NCBI GenBank assembly: GCA_017407905.1 | Contig: JAFQVS010000074.1 | Coordinates: 1-58,881 of the forward strand | Length of the DNA: 58,881 bases | Reading direction: 5' to 3' | DNA from: Bacteroidaceae bacterium | Lineage (GTDB): Bacteria; Bacteroidota; Bacteroidia; Bacteroidales; Bacteroidaceae | Shown: positions 11,322 to 19,569 of the stretch, in pieces | Position numbering within the stretch: position 1 is the first letter of the stretch | Layout of the letters: each line of letters begins with the position of its first letter | Position numbers and translations under genes: made by a program | The notes under the pieces: model-generated | The model's input: only the letters and a program-made list of their open reading frames with translations | Databases searched by the model: none | What the model was told of the DNA's origin: nothing

Positions 11322-13442
11322 ATGAAAAGACATTCAGTAATTATGGCAGCAATGTTTATGGCAACAGCCGCAATAACATCTTGCAGCGAGAGTGGCGACA
11401 ACAACCAAGCGCCCATCATCGGCAAAAAGCAGATGAAAATAGAGAATCGTCGCCTCACCCCCGAGGCCCTGTGGGCAATGGGACGCATAGGCGCAGTGAG
11501 CGTATCGCCCGACGCACAGAGCGTCGTTTACGGCGTCAGCTATTATAGTGTCAAGCACAACAAGAGCCACCACACACTGCACATTATGAGTGCCGACGGC
11601 ACAGGCAGCAAGCTGCTCACCACCACCGCAGCCAACGAGACAAGCGCCGCGTGGATAAAGGGCGGCACCAAGATAGCCTTCCTCTCGAACGAGGGCGGCA
11701 GCAATCAAGTATGGGAGATGAACCCCGACGGCACCGGCCGCAAACAGCTCTCGCACGAGACGAGCGACATTGAGGGCTTCCTCTTCTCGCCCGACGAGAC
11801 AAAAGTAGTACTCATAAAGCGCACAAAGATAAAAGAGAGCACAGCCGACATTCACCCCGACCTTCCCCTTGCCAAAGGCTTCGTCGTTGACGACCTTATG
11901 TACAAACATTGGGACGAGTGGATAACCGACGCCCCCCACCCCTTTATCGCCACATTCGACGGCAGTGCAATAGCCACCGGCGGTAAAGACCTGCTCGAAG
12001 GCACCGCCTACGACTGCCCCAACCGTCCCTTCGGCGGTACCGAGCAGCTTGCGTGGAGCCCCGACAGCAAAAAACTCGCTTACGCCTGCAACAAAAAGAC
12101 AGGCCGCGATTACAGCGTCAGCACCGACACCGACATTTATCTGTTCGATTTTGAGAGCAATGAGACACAGAATCTGTGCAAATTAGACGCCGCCCGCTCG
12201 AACTACGGCTACGACACAGCCCCCACCTTCTCGCCCGACGGCAAGCACCTTGCGTGGCTCAGTATGAAGCGCGACGGCTACGAGAGCGACCAGAATCGTC
12301 TGTGCATTATGAACCTCGCAAGCGGCGAGCAGAAATACATCAGCGAGAAGCCCTTCGACAGCAACGTCGATAGCTACTGCTGGGCCGAGGACGCATCGAG
12401 CCTCTACTTTACAGGCGTATGGCACGGCGCATCAATGATATACAACATCAGCCTCGATGGCAAGCTCACCCGCCTCACCGACGGCGACTACGACTACACC
12501 TCGGTAGCCACCCTCGGAGGCAAGCTCATCGCCACCCGTCAGAGTATGAGCTCGGCCACTGAGATTTTCTCAATGGAGCCCACAGCCGGTGCCACCGTCA
12601 GCCAGCTGACACAAGAGAACAAACACCTATACGACCAGATGGACTTTGGAAAGGTCGAGGCACGTTGGTGCACCACTACCGACGGCAAGCAGCTGCACTC
12701 TTGGGTAATATATCCCCCGCATTTCGACCCCAACAAAAAATACCCCACCCTGCTCTTCTGCGAGGGTGGCCCGCAATCGCCCGTCAGTCAATTCTGGAGC
12801 TTCCGCTGGAATTTCCAGATAATGGCAGCCAACGACTATATAATCATCGCCCCCAACCGTCGCGGCCTTCCCGGGTTCGGCCTTGAGTGGAACGAGAAAA
12901 TCAGCGGCGACTACGGCGGTCAATGTATGCAAGACCTCTTTGCAGCCATCGACGACCTGTGCAAAGAGCCCTACGTCGATACCAACCGATTGGGCTGCGT
13001 AGGCGCCAGCTTCGGCGGATACACAGCAATGTGGATGGCCGGACACCACGAGAAGCGCTTCAAGGCCTTCATCGCCCACGACGGATTCTTCAATATGGAG
13101 CAGCAATATTTCGAGACCGAGGAGAGCTGGTTCACCAATTGGGACCTCGGCGGTGCCCCCCACGAGAAAAACACAAAGACACAGCACTCCTACGCAAACT
13201 CGCCCCACAAATTCGTCGATAAATGGGATACCCCCATCCTGCTCATCCACGGCGACCTCGACTACCGCATCCTCTCGTCGCAGTCAATGGCAGCCTTCAA
13301 CGCCGCGAAGCTCAAGGGAGTACCCGCGCAGCTGCTTCTGTTCCCCGACGAGAACCATTGGGTGCTTAAACCTCAGAACGGCATACTGTGGCAGCGCACA
13401 TTCTTCTCGTGGCTCGACAAATGGGTAAAGAGCGCAAAGTAA
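11322..13442 (+). CDS. S9 family peptidase (dipeptidyl/acylaminoacyl-peptidase type lipoprotein)
   Basis: The 706 residues begin with a lipoprotein signal peptide (cysteine C21 in AITSC). Residues of about 45-430 form a seven-bladed beta-propeller with repeated WSPD/FSPD motifs, and an alpha/beta-hydrolase domain follows. The catalytic triad is visible: S563 in GASFGGY, D647 in HGDLDYR, H679 in DENHW. Enzymes of this build cleave short peptides from the N-terminus in the periplasm. An MFS transporter gene follows after 32 bases, and together they would supply and import peptide breakdown products. The exact specificity (DPP versus acylaminoacyl-peptidase) is not decidable from sequence alone. 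Confidence 0.9.
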   Translation: MKRHSVIMAAMFMATAAITSCSESGDNNQAPIIGKKQMKIENRRLTPEALWAMGRIGAVSVSPDAQSVVYGVSYYSVKHNKSHHTLHIMSADGTGSKLLTTTAANETSAAWIKGGTKIAFLSNEGGSNQVWEMNPDGTGRKQLSHETSDIEGFLFSPDETKVVLIKRTKIKESTADIHPDLPLAKGFVVDDLMYKHWDEWITDAPHPFIATFDGSAIATGGKDLLEGTAYDCPNRPFGGTEQLAWSPDSKKLAYACNKKTGRDYSVSTDTDIYLFDFESNETQNLCKLDAARSNYGYDTAPTFSPDGKHLAWLSMKRDGYESDQNRLCIMNLASGEQKYISEKPFDSNVDSYCWAEDASSLYFTGVWHGASMIYNISLDGKLTRLTDGDYDYTSVATLGGKLIATRQSMSSATEIFSMEPTAGATVSQLTQENKHLYDQMDFGKVEARWCTTTDGKQLHSWVIYPPHFDPNKKYPTLLFCEGGPQSPVSQFWSFRWNFQIMAANDYIIIAPNRRGLPGFGLEWNEKISGDYGGQCMQDLFAAIDDLCKEPYVDTNRLGCVGASFGGYTAMWMAGHHEKRFKAFIAHDGFFNMEQQYFETEESWFTNWDLGGAPHEKNTKTQHSYANSPHKFVDKWDTPILLIHGDLDYRILSSQSMAAFNAAKLKGVPAQLLLFPDENHWVLKPQNGILWQRTFFSWLDKWVKSAK

Positions 13443-13474
13443 CATAAACAAACACTATACATAAAAAACCAACA

Positions 13475-14995
13475 ATGACAACAACACAAAAGATACAGAA
13501 AAAGCTGAACGACTCAAAAGCAATGCGCTGGAGCGCCCTATTCATCGTCTCGTTCACAATGATGATAGCCTATTTCTTCACCGACGTAATGGGCCCCCTT
13601 GAGACACCTCTGACCACAAAAGGCAGCGTAGTATATTTCGAGGACGGTACCTACCTCTCGGCCGATTCGCTGTCAAAAATAGCCGTAACATCGGTTGACA
13701 CCGAGAACATAAACGCTGGCGACGAGTATCAGATAAAATACAGCGACAACAACAATAACCTCATCGAAAAGAGTTGCGTTGTAAAGACAACCATCAAAGG
13801 CCTCGGCTGGGGAAGCGACGATTACGGAATATTCTCGGGCGCATACGGATACATCAACGTATTCCTGCTGATGCTGTTTTTTGGCGGACTTATCCTCGAC
13901 AAAATGGGCGTACGCTTCACCGGACTTATGAGCACCGGCCTGATGTTCCTCGGTGCAGCCATTAAGTGGTACGCCGTGAGCAACAGCTTCGAGGGCGAAC
14001 TCTTCGGGCTGCCCACACAAGTAGTTGTTGCCTGCTTAGGCTTTGCCATCTACGGCGTCGGCGCCGAGATTGCCGGAATCACCGTAACAAAGGTCATTGC
14101 AAAGTGGTTCACAGGCCACGAGCTTGCTCTTGCAATGGGCCTGCAAGTAGCACTCGCCCGAATAGGAACAGCCTGCGCACTATTCTTCTCGCTACCCATT
14201 GCCCAAGCATTTGGAATAGTGGCATCGCCCGTACTCTTTGGAGCCTCGGCACTGTGCATAGGAATGCTCTCGTACATTGTATATTGTGTGATGGATAAGA
14301 AACTCGACGCCTCGTCCATCCAACAGACCGACAGCGCCAGCGAGGAGCAATTCAAGCTGAGCGACCTGAAAGTAATCTTCTGCAACAAAGGATTCTGGCT
14401 CATCACACTGCTGTGTCTTATGTTCTACTCGGCAGTGTTCCCCTTCCTTAAGTTTGCCACCAACCTTATGATTATAAAGTACAATGTCAACCCCGAGCTT
14501 GCAGGCGGAATCCCCGGCATTCTGCCCTTCGGCACAATACTGCTGACCCCGCTCTTTGGTTCGCTCTACGACAAAGTGGGCAAAGGCGCAACACTTATGA
14601 TTTGTGGTTCGGTGCTTCTGACCATCGTCCACATACTGTTTGCAATGCCCCTGCTCAACGAAGGCTGGTTCGCAGTTATAGTAATGGTACTGTTGGGCAT
14701 AGCATTCTCGCTTGTTCCGTCGGCAATGTGGCCTTCCGTTCCCAAGATTATCCCGATGAAGCAATTAGGCTCGGCATACGCAATAATATTCTACATTCAG
14801 AATATTGGCCTCTCGATGGTTCCCGTGCTCATTGGTAATGTGATAATGAACAACACGACAAACGGCGTAACCGACTACACAATCCCGATGACAATATTTG
14901 CTGCGTTCGGATTGGTGGCAGTGCTTCTTGCGGTGCTTCTAAAGAGCGTTGACAAGAAAGAGGGCTACGGACTCGAAAAGAAGAATATGCAGTAA
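13475..14995 (+). CDS. MFS transporter with a large periplasmic loop
   Basis: A 506-residue major facilitator superfamily protein, with twelve expected helices and the A-like loop motif GGLILDKMGVRF after helix 2. A soluble stretch of about 70 residues (about 45-110, starting TTKGSVVYFEDGTYLSADS) is inserted between helices 1 and 2, larger than in most MFS proteins, and should face the periplasm. It probably forms an operon with the upstream S9 peptidase (32-base gap), so import of short peptides or amino acids is a fair guess, but the substrate is unknown. The last 180 bases (14816-14995) recur at 17638-17817 with about 91% identity by eye, beyond the inserted O-acylation genes. Confidence 0.85.
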   Translation: MTTTQKIQKKLNDSKAMRWSALFIVSFTMMIAYFFTDVMGPLETPLTTKGSVVYFEDGTYLSADSLSKIAVTSVDTENINAGDEYQIKYSDNNNNLIEKSCVVKTTIKGLGWGSDDYGIFSGAYGYINVFLLMLFFGGLILDKMGVRFTGLMSTGLMFLGAAIKWYAVSNSFEGELFGLPTQVVVACLGFAIYGVGAEIAGITVTKVIAKWFTGHELALAMGLQVALARIGTACALFFSLPIAQAFGIVASPVLFGASALCIGMLSYIVYCVMDKKLDASSIQQTDSASEEQFKLSDLKVIFCNKGFWLITLLCLMFYSAVFPFLKFATNLMIIKYNVNPELAGGIPGILPFGTILLTPLFGSLYDKVGKGATLMICGSVLLTIVHILFAMPLLNEGWFAVIVMVLLGIAFSLVPSAMWPSVPKIIPMKQLGSAYAIIFYIQNIGLSMVPVLIGNVIMNNTTNGVTDYTIPMTIFAAFGLVAVLLAVLLKSVDKKEGYGLEKKNMQ

Positions 14996-15258
14996 AATTA
15001 GAAACCACTTAATTATGCCCCTAAAATCTCCATAGCTCTTTTAGATAAATTTTAAACATCTTTTAGAAACATTACAAGAGGCCGACTGAAAGTCAAAATA
15101 CAGCTTCTAAAAAGCGATATTATTAGCACCTCTATCTAAGAACGATTGCAAATATTCGACTCATAGGCTGATAAAACAACTTTAAAGGTCAACCTCTTGT
15201 ATATGTCTCTAATCATCAAAACTAATAGTGATTTCAAATAACCGTAGTTCTTTTAAAT
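14996..15258. other. AT-rich intergenic junction before the O-acylation genes
   Basis: No gene was found. Base composition drops sharply right after the MFS stop, and no terminator hairpin follows that stop, unlike after the second copy of the MFS 3' end. A 9-bp inverted pair (15073-15081 and 15193-15201) is present but has no associated transposase. Confidence 0.6.
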
Positions 15259-16689
15259 ATGATTTTTAATTCATTCCAATTTTTGTGGTTATTTCCAATT
15301 ATATTTATAGTATATTATATATGTAATAGCATTGTAGGTAATAAGAAGCAGAGTAAATTAAGCAATTATCTATTACTTATTATCTCTTACCTATTATATT
15401 TACAATGGAACCCGGCTTGCACATTAGTACTTCTTGGAGTTACATTATGTACCTATTTTGGTGCAATATTTATAGAGGAGAAAGAAAGACAGAAAAAAAG
15501 AATCATTGCATTTATTACACTCATATTAGGTACATTTCCTCTTTTATTCTTTAAATACTACAATTTTATTTCTAGTAGCATAAATGAGGGCTTTGCTTAT
15601 TTAGGAATAGAAATAGGTTTGAATGGTATTAACCTTGCTATCCCCTTAGGGCTATCTTTCTACACTTTTCAAGCAATCGGCTACGTAAGCGATGTATATT
15701 CAAAAAAAGTCAAAGCAGAACGCAATCTGCCCGACTATATGTTATTCATAGCATTCTTTCCTCAAATATTTTCGGGCCCCATAAGTAAAGCCTCATCACT
15801 ATTACCACAAATAAAAGCCAACCGAAATTTCGACTATTTACAGGCCGTTCAAGGACTTAAATGGTTGCTATGGGGCTTCTTTATGAAAGTATTCGTTGCA
15901 GACCGGTTGGGCCTTTATGTAGATACAGTTTATAGCAACTACGAATATTACAGCGGAGGCACCTGTTTTTTAGCCAGCCTATTCTACTCATTACAAATAT
16001 ATTGCGACTTTGCCGGATATTCACTTATGGCAATAGGCGTAGGCAGCCTGCTTGGATTTAATCTAATAAACAACTTTAACAGGCCCTATTTTGCACAAAG
16101 CGTTACCGAATTTTGGCACAGATGGCACATTTCACTCTCTTTATGGCTGAAGGATTATATATACATACCACTTGGAGGCAGTCGATGCAGTAAATTGAGA
16201 AGCTACCTAAACATACTTGCAACATTCTTGGTTAGTGGTATTTGGCACGGAGCAAACTTAACATTTATTGTATGGGGAGGTATTCACGGACTTCTTCAGA
16301 TTGCAGAAAAATTCCTCGGCCTTCATAAGAGAAACAGCAGGGGTATAATTAAAGCCTTTAGAATTCTTCTTACCTTCCTTATTATAGATATTGTGTGGAT
16401 ATTCTTCAGAATGCCAACTATAAGTTCGGCCATTGACGTATGTAGAAAGATATTTACCGACTTTGGCGGAGAATTGTATAAATCGACAAATACAAGTTTC
16501 TTCCTTATGCTTTTGGGAGTTACGATGATACTGTTAAAAGAGTTTTTTGACGAATATTTCCCCAAACGCTTAAGATTATTCGACAATAAGAGTATAATTG
16601 TAAGATACACGTCATATCTTATAATTTTATCCCTTATACTTCTGTTCGGTGTTTTTGACTCCACACAATTTATATACGTAAGTTTCTGA
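15259..16689 (+). CDS. MBOAT family O-acyltransferase (AlgI-like)
   Basis: A 476-residue polytopic protein of the AlgI/DltB branch of membrane-bound O-acyltransferases. Signature segments are FFPQIFSGPISK, the FWHRWHISLSLWLKDYIYIPLGGSR block (H287 and H290), and SGIWHGANLTFIVWGG with the presumed catalytic H330. Such proteins pass an acetyl group from the cytoplasm across the membrane to a partner that esterifies a polysaccharide. The gene is AT-rich with A/T-ending codons, unlike the surrounding genes, which suggests acquisition. It is followed two bases later by an SGNH-like gene, the expected partner. No polysaccharide synthesis cluster is adjacent. Confidence 0.9.
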   Translation: MIFNSFQFLWLFPIIFIVYYICNSIVGNKKQSKLSNYLLLIISYLLYLQWNPACTLVLLGVTLCTYFGAIFIEEKERQKKRIIAFITLILGTFPLLFFKYYNFISSSINEGFAYLGIEIGLNGINLAIPLGLSFYTFQAIGYVSDVYSKKVKAERNLPDYMLFIAFFPQIFSGPISKASSLLPQIKANRNFDYLQAVQGLKWLLWGFFMKVFVADRLGLYVDTVYSNYEYYSGGTCFLASLFYSLQIYCDFAGYSLMAIGVGSLLGFNLINNFNRPYFAQSVTEFWHRWHISLSLWLKDYIYIPLGGSRCSKLRSYLNILATFLVSGIWHGANLTFIVWGGIHGLLQIAEKFLGLHKRNSRGIIKAFRILLTFLIIDIVWIFFRMPTISSAIDVCRKIFTDFGGELYKSTNTSFFLMLLGVTMILLKEFFDEYFPKRLRLFDNKSIIVRYTSYLIILSLILLFGVFDSTQFIYVSF

Positions 16690-16691
16690 TT

Positions 16692-17594
16692 ATGAAAAGA
16701 TTTATATTAAAATTATCATTCTTTCTAATACTGCTTATTATTATTGATTATACGTTTGGAGTATTAGGCAAAAAAGCATTGGAATCGGCAACATCAGGAG
16801 ACACAAAAAGAGAATATATAGTTGCGAATGGTGGTATAACTGACGAAATAGTAGTACTTGGAAGTTCGCGTGCCGTCCATCATTATCATCCTACCATTAT
16901 AGAAGAAAATACCGGGCTTTCGTGTTACAATGTAGGCGTTGATGGCAATGGCATTATTCTAATGTACGGAAGGCTCAGTTTAATAATGAAATACCATACT
17001 CCCAAACTTGTAATATATGATATTACAAAAGATTTCGATTTAAATAAAAATGACAACACTAAATATCTGGGCCTTCTAAAATATTTCTATGATGATAAAA
17101 CAATAAAAGAGATTTTTTCATCAGTTGACAAGCTCGAGTGCTATAAAATGTATTCAAATATGTACAAGTATAATTCAAAATTTTTACAACTTATAGCAGA
17201 TAATTTCCATTCTTTCTCAACAAACATTAAAGGATATAAGCCCATACATCATACGATGGAGTACGTACCAAAAAGAAATATATCCAACCAAAAGACCGAG
17301 CTTGACAGTTTAAAAATCGGCTATTTAGAGAAACTAATCTTATTATGCAAGGATAAGAGCCAACTAATATTTGTAATATCGCCTTCCTATTTCGAAGACA
17401 ATCAGGACTATTCACCTCTCATAAACTTATGCGCGAAACATAACATCTCTTTACTCGATTACGGCAAGGACACCACATTTATAGGCAAAAGAAGATTTTT
17501 TGGAGACACGGTACATATGAACAATGATGGAGCAACTGATTTTTCCCGTATCATAGCAAACGAGATTAACAAACTATTAAATAAAAACAAATAA
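16692..17594 (+). CDS. Membrane-anchored SGNH-like protein, partner of the MBOAT acyltransferase
   Basis: The 300 residues comprise an N-terminal transmembrane anchor (about 5-25) and a periplasmic domain. GSSR at 57-60 resembles SGNH block I with a candidate nucleophile Ser58 or Ser59, and DTVH at 272-275 supplies a DxxH dyad near the C-terminus. The layout resembles AlgJ/AlgX, PatB and DltD proteins, which complete acyl transfer to a glycan outside the membrane. It starts two bases after the MBOAT stop and shares its AT-rich codon use. The family assignment rests on these motifs and context; overall similarity to a named family was not tested. Confidence 0.75.
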   Translation: MKRFILKLSFFLILLIIIDYTFGVLGKKALESATSGDTKREYIVANGGITDEIVVLGSSRAVHHYHPTIIEENTGLSCYNVGVDGNGIILMYGRLSLIMKYHTPKLVIYDITKDFDLNKNDNTKYLGLLKYFYDDKTIKEIFSSVDKLECYKMYSNMYKYNSKFLQLIADNFHSFSTNIKGYKPIHHTMEYVPKRNISNQKTELDSLKIGYLEKLILLCKDKSQLIFVISPSYFEDNQDYSPLINLCAKHNISLLDYGKDTTFIGKRRFFGDTVHMNNDGATDFSRIIANEINKLLNKNK

Positions 17595-17604
17595 TAAAAT
17601 TCGG

Positions 17605-17619
17605 TAGTGTTATACACTA
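17605..17619. repeat. Short palindrome at the cassette's right junction
   Basis: TAGTGT and ACACTA separated by three bases, just downstream of the SGNH gene stop and about 20 bases before the duplicated MFS segment begins. It could mark a recombination junction or be chance. Confidence 0.4.
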
Positions 17620-17637
17620 TTTGATAGTACCTCAAAT

Positions 17638-17817
17638 ATGGTTCCGGTGCTCATTGGCAATGTGATAATGAACAACACGGTAAACGGTGTTACCGACTAC
17701 ACAACCCCGATGACAATATTCGCTGCGTTCGGATTGGTGGCAGTACTTCTTGCAGTGCTTCTAAAGAGCGTTGACAAGAAAGGGGGCTATGGACTTGAAA
17801 AGAAAAATATGCAATAA
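17638..17817 (+). pseudogene. Duplicated 3' end of the MFS transporter gene
   Basis: These 180 bases align without gaps to 14816-14995, the end of the intact MFS gene, through the stop codon. I count 16 differences, about 91% identity. Most are silent third-position changes; only three residues differ (Thr to Val, Ile to Thr, Glu to Gly). Similarity ends abruptly on both sides. The fragment happens to begin with an ATG (an internal Met of the parent), giving a 59-residue frame, but there is no reason to think it is expressed. The terminator follows this copy, not the intact gene, so this looks like the original end of the transporter gene, cut off by insertion of the O-acylation genes. Confidence 0.9.
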
Positions 17818-17835
17818 TAAGTTTCAAAGAGCAAA

Positions 17836-17881
17836 AAAAAACAGAGTGGATGGCATTTAAATGCCATCCACTCTGTTTTTT
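17836..17881. terminator. 46-bp perfect palindrome, bidirectional terminator
   Basis: Perfect symmetry centred at 17858/17859, with arms of 23 bases beginning in an A run and ending in a T run. It starts 18 bases after the stop of the MFS fragment and so was probably the transporter gene's original terminator. Confidence 0.9.
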
Positions 17882-18020
17882 GCCGGCACTCACCTATCAA
17901 TAGTGTACAAAAAACACCGCCTGCTCACTGTGCTGCAAAAAAAACAGCAAATTTTCTGCTCATATTCTGAAAGTTTCTTTACTTTTCCGTGTCTAAGAGA
18001 GTAGAAAAACGAATAAACCG

Positions 18021-18503
18021 ATGGATAATATTGAAGCAAAATTCACAGCAATGGTAAAAGAGTACAGCAAGACAATATACACAGTCTGCTACTTCTTTTC
18101 CAACGACAAGGACGAGGTCAACGACCTCTTCCAAGAGATTCTGATAAACCTGTGGCGGGGATTCCCCAATTTTCGCTCCGAGAGCAGCCCAAAAACGTGG
18201 ATATATCGCGTAAGCCTCAACACCTGCTGCAATGCCGAGCGTAAAAAGAGCCACACAGTATCCACAGTGCCCCTTTTAGTTGACATCGACCTATACAACG
18301 ATGACGACGAGCACAGCAATCAGATTCAGATGCTATACGAGAGAATAAACCGACTCGATGTCTTTGATAGGGCAATAATTCTTCTTTGGCTGGAGAATAT
18401 GAGCTATCGCGACATAGCCAACGTAGTGGGAATAAGCCTACAGAATGTTACCACCCGTTTATTTCGTATTAAAGAGCAATTAAAAAAGATGTCCAACCAC
18501 TAA
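18021..18503 (+). CDS. ECF-type RNA polymerase sigma factor
   Basis: The 160 residues show region 2 at about 10-75 (DLFQEILINLWRGFPNFR, then the KTWIYRVSLNTC segment) and region 4 at about 110-155 (DRAIILLWLENMSYRDIANVVGISLQNVTTRLFRIKEQL, a helix-turn-helix). This two-region build is that of extracytoplasmic-function sigma factors. A membrane protein gene follows after 14 bases and is the likely regulator. Upstream there is no clear TAnnTTTG element, which would fit recognition by an alternative sigma factor, possibly itself. The signal and target genes are unknown. Confidence 0.9.
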   Translation: MDNIEAKFTAMVKEYSKTIYTVCYFFSNDKDEVNDLFQEILINLWRGFPNFRSESSPKTWIYRVSLNTCCNAERKKSHTVSTVPLLVDIDLYNDDDEHSNQIQMLYERINRLDVFDRAIILLWLENMSYRDIANVVGISLQNVTTRLFRIKEQLKKMSNH

Positions 18504-18517
18504 AAAAGAAAAAGAGT

Positions 18518-19234
18518 ATGATACAGCAGAGCATAGACTTCAACGCGACGCAGGAGCCTAAGGAGCATTTCGAGCTACTCGACGCCGAGGGCAACAAGCA
18601 GCCCATTCTCATAAAGGAGATAAAAAAACAAGAGCCCGCGACACAGCCATCCACCGACGAGGGCGAATTAGAGAGCCTCAGAGAGCAGTTCCGTCTGCTC
18701 GATGCGAAGCTGAGCGAGCAACGCATCCTCAGCGAGGAGATTATAAACGACGCTATGCAAGAGAAGCTCTCGCACATCGAAAAATGGTATCACAACCGCT
18801 TCACAATCTCCCTTTTTACGGCGCCCGTGGTGAGCATAGTCTTCTTTTTTATGTACCTCGGGCAAGGCGCCGAGTATTGGGGCTTCAGCCTCTACATTCT
18901 TGCAGTGGCACTGTTGGAGTATTTTCTTAACAGAAGAAGCTACCGAAGGCTCGACACAAGAAAGCTCCCCTCGCTCAGTATGACCGAGGCCACAGAGAGC
19001 ATCGCCCGACACAAGCAGATGCGCTCGCACATAAACAGAATAATGATAATCCCCCTTATACTGCTTATTGCTTGGACAATACTCATTGCAAGCGATTTTA
19101 CGTGGAAGCCCTTTATAGCGATACTCACAGTATGCTCCATTGCAGTATCCGTAATTTGGGGAATAGGCCAAGAGCGGGCAAATAAGAAACGTCTCGAAGA
19201 AATTCTAAAGATGATAAAGAACCTGAGAGGATAG
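18518..19234 (+). CDS. Four-helix membrane protein, candidate regulator of the upstream sigma factor
   Basis: The 238 residues have a cytoplasmic N-terminal part of about 90 residues and two pairs of transmembrane helices (about 96-116, 122-140, 174-190 and 195-215), with a basic linker between pairs and a basic C-terminus. A motif of about 18 residues occurs twice in the N-terminal part: FELLDAEGNKQPILIKEI near 18 and FRLLDAKLSEQRILSEEI near 60. There is no zinc-binding anti-sigma domain and no FecR-like domain. Because it is cotranscribed with the sigma gene, I infer that it binds or controls the sigma factor. No named family was recognised. Confidence 0.65.
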   Translation: MIQQSIDFNATQEPKEHFELLDAEGNKQPILIKEIKKQEPATQPSTDEGELESLREQFRLLDAKLSEQRILSEEIINDAMQEKLSHIEKWYHNRFTISLFTAPVVSIVFFFMYLGQGAEYWGFSLYILAVALLEYFLNRRSYRRLDTRKLPSLSMTEATESIARHKQMRSHINRIMIIPLILLIAWTILIASDFTWKPFIAILTVCSIAVSVIWGIGQERANKKRLEEILKMIKNLRG

Positions 19235-19241
19235 AAAAGAA

Positions 19242-19277
19242 CACTCCCGTACGATTGTTTTTTATCGTACGGGAGTG
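19242..19277. terminator. Convergent hairpin terminator
   Basis: Perfect 14-bp arms (19242-19255, 19264-19277) with an eight-base loop, between the plus-strand membrane protein gene and the minus-strand 59-residue gene. It ends three bases before the latter's stop codon, so it can serve both directions. Confidence 0.8.
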
Positions 19278-19280
19278 ATA

Positions 19281-19460
19281 TTAGTTCAGCAGCAACTCCT
19301 GCGCCCTACCCTCTATGCAATCGCAAATGCGGAAATTGCGTGCAAAATTTCTGATAAACTCGAGCGAGCCCTCCGAGGGCAGATGCCTCTCCCTGCTGCG
19401 AAAAGCCTGTCGCATAACCTCATCGGTAAATGTTGAATCCTGAGTAAAAATATCGTCCAT
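19281..19460 (-). CDS. 59-residue conserved-looking small protein downstream of a sigma factor
   Basis: An ATG at 19458-19460 opens a frame of 59 codons rich in charged residues, starting MDDIFTQDSTFTDEVMRQAF and ending EGRAQELLLN. It is soluble, probably helical, with two cysteines (CDC) near residue 48. It lies about 110 bases downstream of the sigma factor gene on the same strand and ends at a terminator, so the two are probably cotranscribed. Codon use matches the neighbours. Small proteins after ECF sigma genes can act as anti-sigma or feedback factors, but here that is only positional inference. Confidence 0.6.
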   Translation of the reverse strand: MDDIFTQDSTFTDEVMRQAFRSRERHLPSEGSLEFIRNFARNFRICDCIEGRAQELLLN

Positions 19461-19569
19461 AGGCTATCTGATTTTATTGTCGTCTGATATAATAACGCAA
19501 TAAAAACAAATATATTATTCCGATGGCCAATATTTTTACTAAAAAATCCGATGCCTCTTGATAAGCCTC

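Noticed and set aside
15073-15201. A 9-bp inverted pair (TACAAGAGG / CCTCTTGTA) upstream of the MBOAT gene, considered as insertion-sequence ends
   Set aside because: Too short and spaced by about 110 bases, with no transposase, no target duplication and no relation to the cassette boundaries.
14996-17635. An integrase or transposase explaining the duplicated MFS end
   Set aside because: Only the MBOAT and SGNH-like genes are present; neither strand holds another plausible gene in the cassette.
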